Positions 10,038 to 18,702 are shown, numbered from the stretch's first letter. The stretch: DNA of 64,000 bases from Sulfurivermis fontis (GCF_004001245.1 NZ_AP018724.1:1914501-1978500), one strand, 5' to 3'. Notes: generated by a model not told the origin, from the sequence alone. Made by a program: numbers and translations.

Positions 10038-12188
10038 ATGAAGCGCACGGACAGTCCACAAAATCCGCTCCGCCTCTGTCGGCTCTCCAGTCTGCGCAAC
10101 CGTTATCTGGCTGCCACGCTGCTGCTCACCGCCCTGTTCACCGCCAGCGCCCTGCTGCTGCAACACTATGTCACCACCGTGCGCAGTGAACGCACCGCCA
10201 GCATCGAAAGCCGCCAGCAGGCCACTCAGCAGAGCCGGTTGCTGCGCGAGGCCATGCTCGACACCGAGCGAGCGCTCATCGCCTATTTCTGGGCGCCATC
10301 ACCGCTACAACGCCAGACCGTACGCGGCGCCATGGATGTCGCCCTTGAACGCCAGCATCGGCTGACCGACCTTCCTTGGGTACGGCAACATGCCGAGCCC
10401 GCTGCATTGGAGGCAGAGATGCAGACCCTGCGCAGCCGCCTCGATCAATTGATGACCACACGGGAGGACAGCGCCCTGCCGCCGCCCGCTGATATCTTCG
10501 CGCCGTTCTGGCAGCAACTGCAGGTCTTGGACCGACGCCTGGAGGAGTCGGCCAGCAACGAAATCGCCTATATTCTGCGTGCCTCCAACCACATCATCGG
10601 CAGCATCTGGGTGCTGGCCCTTGCCACCCTGTTGCTGATGCTGCTCGGCTTCTTTCTGTTCCAGCGCTACGTGCTCGGCCCCATTTCGATCATCGCCCGC
10701 GCCCTGCGCGACGAGGCCCATGGCAAGCACGACCTGATCCTGCCCCTGCCGGCCACGGCGGAGACCCAGCATCTGGTCGATGCCTTCAAGGAGATGCGCC
10801 GCCAGGTCGCGGAACGGCAGGCGGCACTGGAACATCAGGCGCTGCACGACGCCCTCACCGGCCTGCCCAACCGCGTGCTGCTGCAGGATCGGGTGCAGCA
10901 CGCCATCCAACAGCAGCGCCGTGCCGGACATGGCGGTCTGGCCCTACTGATCATGGACCTCGACGGCTTCAAGGAGATCAACGACACCCTGGGTCACCCC
11001 ATCGGCGACGGCCTGCTGCAGCAACTGGCCGATCGCCTGCAGCGCGAGGTGCGCGACAGCGACACGGTGGCCCGCCTCGGCGGCGATGAGTTTGCCGTGC
11101 TGCTGGAGCAGGCCGACGAGACGGAGGCACGCCACATGGCCGGCCGCATCCTGCGCCTGCTCGATCAGCCCTTCGAGGTGGCCGGCCAGAGCCTGTATGT
11201 CGCCGGCAGCATCGGCCTGGCGCTCTATCCGCAGCACGCCCACACGCCGCAGGAACTGTCGCGCCGCGCCGACGTGGCGATGTATGTGGCGAAGCGCGAG
11301 AAGAACGGCATCGCCGTGTACGACCCGGCCCAGGACCACTACACCCTGCAGCGCCTGGCCCAGGCCAGCGACCTGCGCAGCGCCATCGGCAACGAACACC
11401 TGCTGCTGCACTTCCAGCCGCAGATCGACCTGCGCAGCGGCCTGTTCAGCGGCGTCGAGGCCCTGCTGCGCTGGCAGCACCCGCAACTGGGCTACATCTC
11501 GCCCGACGATTTCATCCCGGTGGCCGAGCAGACCGGCCTGATCCGCCACCTCACCTACTGGGTACTGGACAACGCCCTGGCCCACATGGCGGCCTGGCGC
11601 CATCACGGTCTGCCGCTCGGCACCATCGCCGTCAACCTGTCCGCCTATAACCTGCAGGACGCCGGCCTCGCCCTGGAAGTGGCGCGGCTGATCAGGAAGT
11701 GGGGCGTGCAACCCTGGCGGCTGGTGCTGGAGATCACGGAAAGCTCCATGATGGCCAACCCGGCACGCGCCCTGGCGACGCTGGAAAAGCTCAACGACAT
11801 CGGCGTGCAGATCGCCATCGACGACTTCGGCACCGGTTACTCCTCGCTGTCCTATCTGAAGCAGCTGCCGGTGGACAAGCTGAAGATCGACAAGTCCTTC
11901 GTGATACACATGAACGAGGATGACAGTGACGCGATGATCGTGCGTTCCACCATCGATCTGGCACACAACCTGGGGCTGGAAGTGGTGGCGGAAGGTGTGG
12001 AAAGCGCCGAGGCGCTGGAACTGCTGCGCATCCTCGACTGCGATGCGGCCCAGGGCTACTTCATCAGCCGCCCGCTGGCGGCAGCGGCACTGGAGGAGTG
12101 GCTGGCCTCGAGCGATTACTGCCGCGGCTTTCAGGAGGCCGAGGGACCGGACGACGCGCCGGAACCGGACCTGCCGACCACCCACTGA
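10038..12188 (+). CDS. Membrane-bound HAMP-GGDEF-EAL c-di-GMP protein
   Basis: About 716 residues. Two membrane segments (about 20-40 and 188-210) flank a helical periplasmic sensor, followed by HAMP, a GGDEF domain and an EAL domain. The GGDEF signature is intact (RLGGDEFAVLLEQ) and so are the EAL residues (GVEALLRWQHP, ITESSMM, DDFGTGYSS, VVAEGVES), so both synthesis and hydrolysis of c-di-GMP are possible. Start choice is uncertain: ATGs at 9942, 9993 and 10038 are in frame and none has a strong Shine-Dalgarno. 10038 is favoured because the first membrane helix follows closely. It converges with the DUF2914 gene across an inverted repeat. Confidence 0.9.
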   Translation: MKRTDSPQNPLRLCRLSSLRNRYLAATLLLTALFTASALLLQHYVTTVRSERTASIESRQQATQQSRLLREAMLDTERALIAYFWAPSPLQRQTVRGAMDVALERQHRLTDLPWVRQHAEPAALEAEMQTLRSRLDQLMTTREDSALPPPADIFAPFWQQLQVLDRRLEESASNEIAYILRASNHIIGSIWVLALATLLLMLLGFFLFQRYVLGPISIIARALRDEAHGKHDLILPLPATAETQHLVDAFKEMRRQVAERQAALEHQALHDALTGLPNRVLLQDRVQHAIQQQRRAGHGGLALLIMDLDGFKEINDTLGHPIGDGLLQQLADRLQREVRDSDTVARLGGDEFAVLLEQADETEARHMAGRILRLLDQPFEVAGQSLYVAGSIGLALYPQHAHTPQELSRRADVAMYVAKREKNGIAVYDPAQDHYTLQRLAQASDLRSAIGNEHLLLHFQPQIDLRSGLFSGVEALLRWQHPQLGYISPDDFIPVAEQTGLIRHLTYWVLDNALAHMAAWRHHGLPLGTIAVNLSAYNLQDAGLALEVARLIRKWGVQPWRLVLEITESSMMANPARALATLEKLNDIGVQIAIDDFGTGYSSLSYLKQLPVDKLKIDKSFVIHMNEDDSDAMIVRSTIDLAHNLGLEVVAEGVESAEALELLRILDCDAAQGYFISRPLAAAALEEWLASSDYCRGFQEAEGPDDAPEPDLPTTH

Positions 12189-12207
12189 CAAGACAGGCAC
12201 GAGGGGC

Positions 12208-12314
12208 AAGGGACGAGAGGCGGGGGGGTTGAGCGCTGCGCGCTGGTTTGATCACGAACACTGTGAGTGCAGCGAATTCACTCCTCGTATCTTGTTCCTC
12301 GCCTCTCGTCCCTT
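12208..12314. repeat. Inverted repeat between convergent genes
   Basis: AAGGGACGAGAGGCG (12208-12222) is repeated perfectly in inverted orientation at 12300-12314. Related CACGAGG and CTCCTCGTATC segments extend the symmetry imperfectly. The element fills the space between two convergent genes and might act as a bidirectional terminator or be a dispersed genomic repeat. No T-run terminator is evident. Confidence 0.7.
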
Positions 12315-12323
12315 GATTCGAGT

Positions 12324-12728
12324 TTACTGGCCGTAGCTGAACTCGCGGCTGACCAGCACCTCGCCGTTGGCGTCCACCACGTTGACCATCCAGGTGCCGG
12401 CCCACTCCGGCATCATGTTCTTGCTCGACCAGACACGCCAGCGCGGACCGTTGACGTCGAAGCCCACCTCGGCCATCACCGTATCGTTGTGCACCCAGCG
12501 GTGCAGCACGCGCTGCCCCTGCATGCCGCGCAGCTCGGTGAAGAAATAGACCTGGGTCATCTCACCGGCCACCTGGTTCAGCTCGTCCACCGGCTCGCGC
12601 TCATTGATGCCGCTGGTCACGACGGCGCGCGCCACCGACCATTGCGCCGGGGGCGCAGCCTCCTCGGCCAGCGCCGGCAAGGCGGCGGCCAGCAAACCCA
12701 GTGACAGTACCCAAGAAATCATCCGCAT
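12324..12728 (-). CDS. Secreted DUF2914 domain protein
   Basis: 134 residues with a clear signal peptide: MRM, a hydrophobic core ISWVLSLGLLAAA, then ALPALAEE with a cleavage site after ALA. The mature part resembles the DUF2914 domain: TSGINEREPVDEL, then FFTELRGMQGQRVLHRWVHND, and the closing GTWMVNVVDANGEVL strand. These are beta-rich periplasmic domains of unknown activity. The ATG at 12728 has GGGAGATTG upstream. It follows the heme-oxygenase-like gene on the same strand by about 130 bp. Confidence 0.85.
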   Translation of the reverse strand: MRMISWVLSLGLLAAALPALAEEAAPPAQWSVARAVVTSGINEREPVDELNQVAGEMTQVYFFTELRGMQGQRVLHRWVHNDTVMAEVGFDVNGPRWRVWSSKNMMPEWAGTWMVNVVDANGEVLVSREFSYGQ

Positions 12729-12862
12729 GATCAATCTCCCTGTTGCTTGTTGTGTGAATTTCGCCCACGGCGTGGCCGCCGCGGGCGCAGGGAAAGGTAT
12801 AGACCAGAAAGGGATGAAAAACCGCGACCCCCTCGGCAGAAAGCGGGGAATTGCCGGCGTAA

Positions 12863-14116
12863 TCACACCCCGGCGGCGAACACGTAAGGCGTTTCCTGCC
12901 GTGCGCGGTAGGCGGTGGCGTCCTGCACCGTGCCGTCCGCCACCTGGCCGCGGGCGCGGCGCAGGGCGACCTCGATACGGCGGTCGCGCAGGTGATAGCG
13001 CGCATCCAGACCGATCGCGGCCAGCGCCGGACAGTCCTCGCCGAATACATGGCGGTACAGCTCGGTCATCATGCCGTAGCGAGCCGCCATCAGGGTATTG
13101 GTGGCGTTCTTGATGGCGTCGATGTCCTGCTGCTCGCGGGCGTAAAAGCTGGTCACCAGCATCACGGCGATGGCGTGCAGCACGTCGTAGCGCACATGCG
13201 CGATGAACACGAACAGATGACGCTGGGTCAGCGGCACATGGTGCTCCTTGGCGAAACGGATCATGCCACCGAGCAGCAGGCTGAAGAACTCCGGTACGCC
13301 CCATTCCATGCCCAGCCCCACCGAGGCCAGCGATTCCAGCGGCGTGAACTCCTCGCTGCCCGCCACCAGACGCTGGGTCAGCACGTTGTCGGCCACGCCC
13401 GGCAACATGGGAATGTCCTGTTGCTCGAACGGAACGCCCAGCCCCTCGAACAACTGGCGGTACATGACGATGTGGGTGGTGGACTGGAACAGCCCGCCCA
13501 TGGTCGGGTAGTCCTCCACCGCGTGGCTGCCGACGCCGTACTCGTCGGCCACCAGCTGCGCCAGCACGATCTGGGTCAGCTCGGAGATGCGCTCGTTGAG
13601 CACGCCGTAGGGCAGCGCCATCACGCCGGAGAAACGCCCCAGCGACAGCGCCACGCACTGGCGCGTGTTCTTGATCTGGTTGAAGTAGTGCAGCGCGAAG
13701 GCGGTCAGCTGCGGCTGGGTGATGCGGCCCTCGAACACGCGCACGAAGAACGGATGGCGCCACACCGGATGCTCCATCACATGGTTGTGCAGGTCGAGGA
13801 ACATCGCCTGCAGGGCGCCCGGTGCGAACAGGCGGTGCTGCGCAAAGGGGTTGCCCGGCTGGGCGGCGGCAATGGCGCGCAGCTCGTGCAGCATCCGGTG
13901 CAGCGGATTGGCCGGGTCTTCCAGCTCCTGGATCACGCGGCTGAAATCCGCCTGCTGGCTGTCCTTGAAGCGCGCCAGCACCTGCTCGGCGGACAGCTCC
14001 AGCAGGTCGGCCATGGGATGCACCGCCTCCGGCAGGCGGATGGAACCGTCGGCCAGGACTTCGGCCAGATCGGAGAACAGGGTGCCGGCAGTGCGGCCTT
14101 CGGCGGTCATGGACAT
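12863..14116 (-). CDS. Heme-oxygenase-like (HDO) iron-containing redox enzyme family protein
   Basis: 417 residues, almost wholly helical. The centre (about 120-340) resembles the TenA/PqqC/CADD superfamily, also called heme-oxygenase-like diiron oxidases and annotated as iron-containing redox enzyme family proteins. Candidate ligands are in HPFFVRVFEGRI, VADEYGVGSHA and FIAHVRYDVLHAI. The substrate is unknown; relatives make fatty-acid alkenes, hydroxylate amino acids or synthesise cofactors. AGGAG lies 9 nt before the ATG at 14116. It is divergent from the DUF523/DUF1722 gene. Superfamily assignment is moderate and rests on motif layout. Confidence 0.65.
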   Translation of the reverse strand: MSMTAEGRTAGTLFSDLAEVLADGSIRLPEAVHPMADLLELSAEQVLARFKDSQQADFSRVIQELEDPANPLHRMLHELRAIAAAQPGNPFAQHRLFAPGALQAMFLDLHNHVMEHPVWRHPFFVRVFEGRITQPQLTAFALHYFNQIKNTRQCVALSLGRFSGVMALPYGVLNERISELTQIVLAQLVADEYGVGSHAVEDYPTMGGLFQSTTHIVMYRQLFEGLGVPFEQQDIPMLPGVADNVLTQRLVAGSEEFTPLESLASVGLGMEWGVPEFFSLLLGGMIRFAKEHHVPLTQRHLFVFIAHVRYDVLHAIAVMLVTSFYAREQQDIDAIKNATNTLMAARYGMMTELYRHVFGEDCPALAAIGLDARYHLRDRRIEVALRRARGQVADGTVQDATAYRARQETPYVFAAGV

Positions 14117-14174
14117 GGGGCGGGGCTCCTGAATACGATGGGCGCTACGTTAACGCCTGTAGGTGGGGTCGCCA

Positions 14175-15143
14175 ATGACAAATATCAAAAAATCACCCGA
14201 AACACCTGCGATCCGTATTGGAATAAGCGCCTGCCTGCTGGGCGAGAAGGTGCGCTTCGACGCCAACCACAAGCTCGACACCTACATCCGCGACACCCTG
14301 GGCCAGTACTTCGACTTCGTGCCGGTCTGCCCCGAGGTGGCCATCGGCCTGGGGGTGCCGCGCCCGACCCTGCGCCTGGTGGGCGACCCGGCCCGGCCGC
14401 GCGCGGTGGGCGTGCTCGACCCGAGCCGCGACGTCACCGCCGCCTTGGAGGATTACGGCCGGCGCATGGCGCAGGAGCTGCCGCCCCTGGCCGGCTACCT
14501 GCTGAAGAGCAAATCACCCTCCTGCGGCATGGAACGGGTCAAGGTCTACCAGGACAAGGGCATACCGAAACTCGGTCGCGGCCTGTTCGCGCGCGAACTG
14601 ATGGCGGGCCGCCCGCTCCTGCCGGTGGAAGAGGAAGGCCGCCTCGGCGACCCGGTGCTGCGCGAGAACTTCATCGAGCGCGTATTCTGCTACCACCGCT
14701 GGCAACAGATGGCGGCGCAGGGCCTCACCCCGGCGCGACTGGTGGAGTTCCATTCCCGCCACAAGCTGGTGCTGATGAGCCACGGCGCCGAATACTACCG
14801 CGCCCTCGGCCGCCTGGTGGCCGCTGCCGGCAGCACCGACATCAAGGCACTGGCGCAGGAATACATCCACGGCTTCATGGCCGCCCTGGCCCGCCCCGCC
14901 ACGCGCAAGCGCCACACCAACGTCCTGCAACACCTGATGGGCTACCTGAAAAAGCAGCTCGACAGCGCCGACAAGGCCGAACTGCTGGAGATCATCGAGG
15001 CCTACCGCCTGGGCGAGGTGCCGCTCATCGTCCCCGTCACCCTGCTCAACCACCACTTCCGCCGCCATCCCAATGACTACGTGGCGCAGCAGGTCTACCT
15101 CGCCCCGCACCCGCGCGAGCTGATGTTGCGCAACCATATCTGA
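14175..15143 (+). CDS. DUF523 and DUF1722 domain protein (YbgA-like)
   Basis: 322 residues. The N-terminal DUF523 domain has the conserved Cys residues in IGISACLLGEKVRF, FVPVCPEVAIGLG and KSKSPSCGMERVKVY, which could bind a metal or Fe-S cluster. The C-terminal DUF1722 domain ends with NVLQHLMGYLKKQL and PLIVPVTLLNHHF, as in E. coli YbgA. Biochemical function is not established; homologues are often beside photolyase genes or DNA repair loci, and here lexA follows. AGGTGG sits 8 nt before the ATG at 14175, favoured over a GTG at 14163. Confidence 0.9.
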   Translation: MTNIKKSPETPAIRIGISACLLGEKVRFDANHKLDTYIRDTLGQYFDFVPVCPEVAIGLGVPRPTLRLVGDPARPRAVGVLDPSRDVTAALEDYGRRMAQELPPLAGYLLKSKSPSCGMERVKVYQDKGIPKLGRGLFARELMAGRPLLPVEEEGRLGDPVLRENFIERVFCYHRWQQMAAQGLTPARLVEFHSRHKLVLMSHGAEYYRALGRLVAAAGSTDIKALAQEYIHGFMAALARPATRKRHTNVLQHLMGYLKKQLDSADKAELLEIIEAYRLGEVPLIVPVTLLNHHFRRHPNDYVAQQVYLAPHPRELMLRNHI

Positions 15144-15169
15144 CGCCGGGCGCGCATCCAGGTCGCAAG

Positions 15170-15185
15170 CTGTATATAATCACAG
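15170..15185 (+). promoter_or_regulatory. LexA (SOS) box upstream of lexA
   Basis: CTGTATATAATCACAG is an exact match to the gammaproteobacterial CTGT-N8-ACAG SOS operator. It ends 22 bp before the lexA ATG, so LexA is expected to repress its own gene. The TATAAT inside could be the -10 element. Confidence 0.93.
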
Positions 15186-15207
15186 CATCCGACCGTGAGG
15201 CACGACC

Positions 15208-15813
15208 ATGCACGACCTTACCCCCCGCCAGGCCGAGATCCTGGAACTCATCCGCCAGACCGTGAAAGCAACCGGCATGCCGCCCACCCGCGCGGAGATC
15301 GCCGAGGCCTTCGGCTTCAGCTCGCCCAATGCCGCCGAGCAGCACCTGCGCGCCCTCGCCCGCAAGGGCGTGATCGACATGGTGCCCGGCGCCTCGCGCG
15401 GCATCCGCCTCAAGGAGACGGTTGACGGGCTGCCGGTGGTGGGACGCGTCGCCGCCGGTACGCCGATCCTGGCCGAACAGCACATCGACGATCACCTGCG
15501 CATCGACCCGCGCATGTTCAGCCCCCACGCCGACTACCTGTTGCGCGTGCGTGGTCTCAGCATGATGGACATCGGCATCCTCGACGGCGACCTGCTCGCC
15601 GTGCACCGCACCCCCGAGGCGCGCAACGGGCAGATCGTGGTGGCACGCATCAACGACGAGGTGACGGTGAAGCGCTACCGCCGCCGCGGCAACAAGGTCA
15701 CCCTCAGCGCCGAAAACCCCGACTTCGACCCCATCGAGGCCGATCTGAAACAGGACGATTTCGCCATCGAGGGCATTGCCGTCGGCATCATCCGCAACGG
15801 CGGGCCGCTGTGA
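15208..15813 (+). CDS. lexA: SOS repressor LexA
   Basis: 201 residues. The N-terminal winged helix ([34 protein letters not shown]) binds the SOS box. The C-terminal peptidase domain has the Ala-Gly autocleavage bond in [10 protein letters not shown], the catalytic Ser in [10 protein letters not shown], and the catalytic Lys in [11 protein letters not shown]. On RecA-ssDNA activation it cleaves itself and derepresses DNA-damage genes. The start has GTGAGG upstream. No sulA or recA lies next to it in this window. Confidence 0.97.
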   Translation: MHDLTPRQAEILELIRQTVKATGMPPTRAEIAEAFGFSSPNAAEQHLRALARKGVIDMVPGASRGIRLKETVDGLPVVGRVAAGTPILAEQHIDDHLRIDPRMFSPHADYLLRVRGLSMMDIGILDGDLLAVHRTPEARNGQIVVARINDEVTVKRYRRRGNKVTLSAENPDFDPIEADLKQDDFAIEGIAVGIIRNGGPL

Positions 15814-16189
15814 ACCTGCGGAAAATCCTGCCGCGCCCGGCGCGGCGGACTACACAGCGGCAACACACGCCTGAATCGTGCTGCGGCCCCCCCCTCCGGG
15901 GAACGAATTCCCCCCGCAGGGTGGGGCGCGCTGCACCGCAGGGCCGGCTTCAGCCGGTCAAGCCGGGACAAACCGGCCTACACGTCCGAAAACTATCCTC
16001 CCTGCCGGCAGCGCACCTGTGCTGACACCTTATTGACTCAATCCAACAGACCATTCTCCCCCTGTATCCCGCATCAGTCTTTTTATAACCCCATACACAA
16101 AAGCTCGTTGCGCCTTCCATTCGCGCCTGTGCAAACTCGGATACATGCCCACTGCAACGCTGGGTCTTTGATAACTGGAGGGAGAAAAC
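15814..16189. other. 376-bp intergenic region between lexA and the CBS gene
   Basis: No convincing gene. The first part is GC-rich with short symmetric tracts (CCCCCCTCCGGGG; a GGCCGGCTTCAGCCGG palindrome near 15942). The second part, from about 16020, is AT-richer and presumably contains the promoter of the CBS gene, but no box could be assigned with confidence. Confidence 0.5.
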
Positions 16190-16651
16190 ATGCTGGTAAA
16201 AGATGTCATGAGCCGCACCGTGCGTACCGTTGATCCGGAGACGAGCATGCTGGAAGTCTCCTCGCTGATGTGCCTGTACCGCTTCAGCGGTCTGCCGGTG
16301 GTGGACGACGGCAAACTGGTCGGTTTCGTTGCCGAGAAGGACGTGCTGGATCGCCTGTTTCCCTCCATCGAGGAATTCATGGAAGGCACCGCCGCCATGA
16401 AGCTGGACGACATGCAGGGCCAGTACCGCGACCTGGTCAAACTGAAGGCCGCCGATCTGATGGCCCGCAACGTCATCACCGTCTCCCCCGACATGCATGC
16501 CCTGCGCGCCGCCGCCGTGATGGTGCGCAACCGTTTCCGCCGCATCCCGGTCGCCGAAGGCGACAAGCTGATCGGCATGCTCAGCCTGGGCGACATCCAC
16601 AAAGCGATATTCCACTCCAGCATCGCCAAGATGCGCTGCACACCGGAATAA
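16190..16651 (+). CDS. Tandem CBS-domain protein
   Basis: 153 residues with two CBS motifs. The first starts at VKDVMSRTVRTVDPETSMLEVSSLM and contains GLPVVDDGKLVGFVAEKDVL. The second begins AADLMARNVITVSPDMHALRAAAVMV and ends RIPVAEGDKLIGMLSLGDIHKAI. Such stand-alone CBS pairs bind adenosine nucleotides and are thought to sense energy state; no partner is fused here. GGAGGGAG lies 7 nt before the ATG. A strong terminator follows, and then the nif region begins on the opposite strand. Nothing ties it to nitrogen fixation except position. Confidence 0.88.
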   Translation: MLVKDVMSRTVRTVDPETSMLEVSSLMCLYRFSGLPVVDDGKLVGFVAEKDVLDRLFPSIEEFMEGTAAMKLDDMQGQYRDLVKLKAADLMARNVITVSPDMHALRAAAVMVRNRFRRIPVAEGDKLIGMLSLGDIHKAIFHSSIAKMRCTPE

Positions 16652-16674
16652 ACACTCGTTCACCGCCATCCCGC

Positions 16675-16711
16675 ACCGCCGCTCCGGGCAACCGCAGCGG
16701 CGGTTTTGTTT
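16675..16711 (+). terminator. Rho-independent terminator after the CBS gene
   Basis: The 9-bp stem ACCGCCGCT (16675-16683) pairs perfectly with AGCGGCGGT (16696-16704) and is followed by TTTGTTTT. It begins 23 bp after the CBS stop codon and abuts the stop of the ModE-like ORF on the other strand. Confidence 0.85.
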
Positions 16712-16945
16712 TCACAGCGCGCGCCGCCCGCCTCGGCAACGGCGCCGTGCACCACGGCGACGGAAACAACGGTTCATGGTGTCTACCAGCAACCACACCC
16801 GCCGGTATGACATGCCCATTTCGTGTGCCGGCGCAGAAATGGAGCCGCTACGCACCAGCGCATCCAGCAGAACAGCCTTGCCCGCTCCCAGGGCTACATC
16901 GGGGCCAAAAAGGATACGTAACCGAGGAGCAGATTGCCGTGCCAT
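16712..16945 (-). CDS. Truncated ModE-type winged-helix DNA-binding protein, probably frameshifted
   Basis: 77 residues. Residues 8-62 match the N-terminal winged helix of ModE and the short ModE-like regulators: LRILFGPDVALGAGKAVLLDAL, then SGSISAPAHEMGMSYRRVW and LLVDTMNRCFR. The wing that should follow (normally hydrophobic and glycine-rich) is instead Arg-rich, RRGARRRCRGG. A one-base shift gives VAVVHGAVAEAGGARC, closer to the family, and would read on into the neighbouring terminator before a stop near 16.65 kb. A frameshift or recent decay is therefore likely. It is last in the nifH-operon direction, where a molybdenum-responsive regulator would make sense. Confidence 0.6.
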   Translation of the reverse strand: MARQSAPRLRILFGPDVALGAGKAVLLDALVRSGSISAPAHEMGMSYRRVWLLVDTMNRCFRRRGARRRCRGGRRAL

Positions 16946-17053
16946 ATCAGACCCCGCCGACCGCCATATATGTGCTTATATAGCGGCATACGCCATGAAC
17001 TCGAAGCCGGATTGAAGCCGGCTTGCCGGACGGTTCCGTCGCCACCCGAGGCC

Positions 17054-17485
17054 TCAATCCTCGATGACGCGGCCGCGATATACCCGCTTCGGCCTGGCGG
17101 GGGTCGCCGGCGCGGCCTCCGGCGGCGCGGCCGCAGCCGGAGCCGCCGGAGTGGCCGGCGCCTCCTGCACCACTCCGCGATAAGTACGCGTGGCGGCCGT
17201 CAGCTCGGCAGGCGGTGCCTCCGCCTGATCCGGCACCATCGCCCCGCGATAGATATGCGCGCCCTGCGCCACCAGCTCGCGGATCTCGTTCGCCGTCAGC
17301 AGGCCGACGAAGGCGTCGTAGTAGCGACGATACTCCTGATTCAGCGAATGCAGCGCGAAGTTGATGATGGCAACGATATCCTCGTCGCGGCTCAGCTTCG
17401 CCCGCTTGCCCTGTTCGCGCTGATAGATCAGGCTCATGCGCGTGAGCATCATGCGCGCATCCAGCGACATGTCGATGGGCACCAT
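17054..17485 (-). CDS. Nif-linked protein with YRG repeats, unknown function
   Basis: 143 residues. The N-terminal two thirds are helical (PIDMSLDARMMLTRMSLIYQ, DEDIVAIINFALHSLNQEYR, LLTANEIRELVAQG). The C-terminal third is Ala/Pro-rich and carries three spaced copies of an aromatic YRG motif: HIYRGAMVP, RTYRGVVQ and RVYRGRVIED, the last at the very C-terminus. YRG is also the core of small DUF4278 proteins, but no homology is claimed. The ATG at 17485 has a perfect AAGGAGG upstream. It follows the 90-residue gene by 26 bp in the nifHDKT-nifY direction. No function can be assigned. Confidence 0.8.
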   Translation of the reverse strand: MVPIDMSLDARMMLTRMSLIYQREQGKRAKLSRDEDIVAIINFALHSLNQEYRRYYDAFVGLLTANEIRELVAQGAHIYRGAMVPDQAEAPPAELTAATRTYRGVVQEAPATPAAPAAAAPPEAAPATPARPKRVYRGRVIED

Positions 17486-17511
17486 GTGATCCTCCTTGTT
17501 ATTACTTTCCG

Positions 17512-17784
17512 TTACCCTTCCTCCGCCTCGACCCAGGCCACCACCACCCCACTGGCAGCGGCAGGATCGCTGGTCAGACCGAGGCAATGACCGCCGCCGT
17601 CGACCAGATACAGATTGAAGCCCTCCCGTTCCAGCACCGGCCGTGCACCGATGATGTCGTCATCGGCGCACACCGTGACATGCAGGTCGGGAAATTGCGC
17701 ATGCAGGCGTGCCGCCAGGTCCGGCGCCGTGGCGTCATCCACGGCAGCGGCGATGGCGGCAAGTCGCTCCGGTTGCAGTCCCAC
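17512..17784 (-). CDS. Small nif-linked protein (DUF6129-like)
   Basis: 90 residues from a GTG whose first base pairs overlap the nifY stop (TAGTG), a clear sign of translational coupling. The sequence LQPERLAAIAAAVDDATAPDLAARLHAQFPDLHVTVCADDDI then GARPVLEREGFNLYLVDGGGHCLGLTSDPAAASGVVVAWV suggests an alpha-beta fold. It resembles the DUF6129 family that is found after nifY/nifX in proteobacterial nif operons; this is from memory, not a search. Role unknown. Confidence 0.75.
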   Translation of the reverse strand: MGLQPERLAAIAAAVDDATAPDLAARLHAQFPDLHVTVCADDDIIGARPVLEREGFNLYLVDGGGHCLGLTSDPAAASGVVVAWVEAEEG

Positions 17785-18497
17785 TAGCCGGCCTCTTCCT
17801 CGGTCAATACGAAGCGCCCGAGGCCGGCGTTCTTGCCCATGATGCGCGCCAGCCAGGGCGGCGGCGATCCGGCCAGAACCTGTTGCAGGTCGGCGATAAT
17901 TTCCCGGGCCACGCCGCCGTGCGGATACTTGATCGGATGCACCCCGGCCTTCACCACCTTGGCCGCCGCCGGGCCGCCGATCGACACCACGCAGAGCAAC
18001 TGGCAATCACGCAGCTGCTCGGCGCGCGAGGCGTTCTTGTCGACGCCGACACCGTCGGTGTTGGCCCGGCGCACATCCACCAGCCGCGCCTCGTCCGGCG
18101 TTACCTGATACACCAGGAAACGGAGGCAGCTACCGTAGTGACCGTCCAGATTCTCACCGCTGTTGGAGGCCAGCGCGACGCGGATCGAACCCGGCATGTC
18201 GCCGTCCCGATACGGCAGCGGCCTGGGCAGGTCCGGATCATCGACATCGACACCGGCCTTGCCCCAGAGATAATCCAGCGCGCCCTTCAGCGCCGGCATC
18301 GAGACATTGCCGAAGCGGCCGTCGTCTGCCGCGCGCAGGGTACGCACCGTCAGCTGCGCCAGTTTGTCCTCGGTAACAGGCATTCCCAGTGCAGCCACCA
18401 GCACCTTCATCAGTTGGGCAGCGTCGGTATCCGGCAGCATCCGTGCCGCCAGACCGATACGCAGCGCAGCCTCGCGGGACAGCCCCGGCGCGCTCAT
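17784..18497 (-). CDS. nifY: NifY/NafY-type dinitrogenase cofactor-binding protein
   Basis: 237 residues, the NafY/NifY length. The N-terminal helical domain (about 1-85) has the NafY-like ALRIGLAARMLPDTDAAQLM and is thought to bind apo-dinitrogenase. The C-terminal NifX/NifB-type domain (about 105-215) starts RVALASNSGENLDGHYGSC, with the conserved FeMo-co-binding His in LDGHYGS. In Azotobacter it stabilises cofactor-free NifDK and carries FeMo-co. It starts at ATG 18497, overlapping nothing but 4 bp from the ferredoxin stop. Its place after nifHDKT matches the classic nifHDKTY order. Confidence 0.9.
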   Translation of the reverse strand: MSAPGLSREAALRIGLAARMLPDTDAAQLMKVLVAALGMPVTEDKLAQLTVRTLRAADDGRFGNVSMPALKGALDYLWGKAGVDVDDPDLPRPLPYRDGDMPGSIRVALASNSGENLDGHYGSCLRFLVYQVTPDEARLVDVRRANTDGVGVDKNASRAEQLRDCQLLCVVSIGGPAAAKVVKAGVHPIKYPHGGVAREIIADLQQVLAGSPPPWLARIMGKNAGLGRFVLTEEEAG

Positions 18498-18501
18498 CGA
18501 C

Positions 18502-18702
18502 TTACGCCTCCAGCGGCAGGATGCAGTTGTCGATGGGGCAGACATCGACGCACTGCGGATCGTCGAAGTCGCCTTCGCACTCCGTGCAGGTGTCGGCGTT
18601 GATGGCGTACAAGCCCTTCTTCTTGACGATGGACTGCGTCGGGCAAACCGGTTCGCAATCACCGCAGGAGGTGCACTCTTCTTTAACGATATACAAGGCC
18701 AT
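18502..18702 (-). CDS. 2[4Fe-4S] ferredoxin in the nifHDK operon
   Basis: 66 residues. The first cluster motif CTSCGDCEPVCP and the second CTECEGDFDDPQCVDVCP together supply eight cysteines. The 7-residue insertion between the second and third Cys of the second motif is typical of the FdxN/Vnf-type ferredoxins associated with nitrogenase and NifB. It probably delivers low-potential electrons to NifH or to cofactor maturation. Good CGGAGA upstream of the ATG at 18702. It sits between nifT and nifY, an insertion relative to the Azotobacter order. Confidence 0.93.
   Translation of the reverse strand: MALYIVKEECTSCGDCEPVCPTQSIVKKKGLYAINADTCTECEGDFDDPQCVDVCPIDNCILPLEA

Noticed and set aside
15942-15960. 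GGCCGGCTTCAGCCGGTC hairpin as lexA terminator
   Set aside because: Stem is plausible but has no T run and lies about 130 bp beyond lexA.
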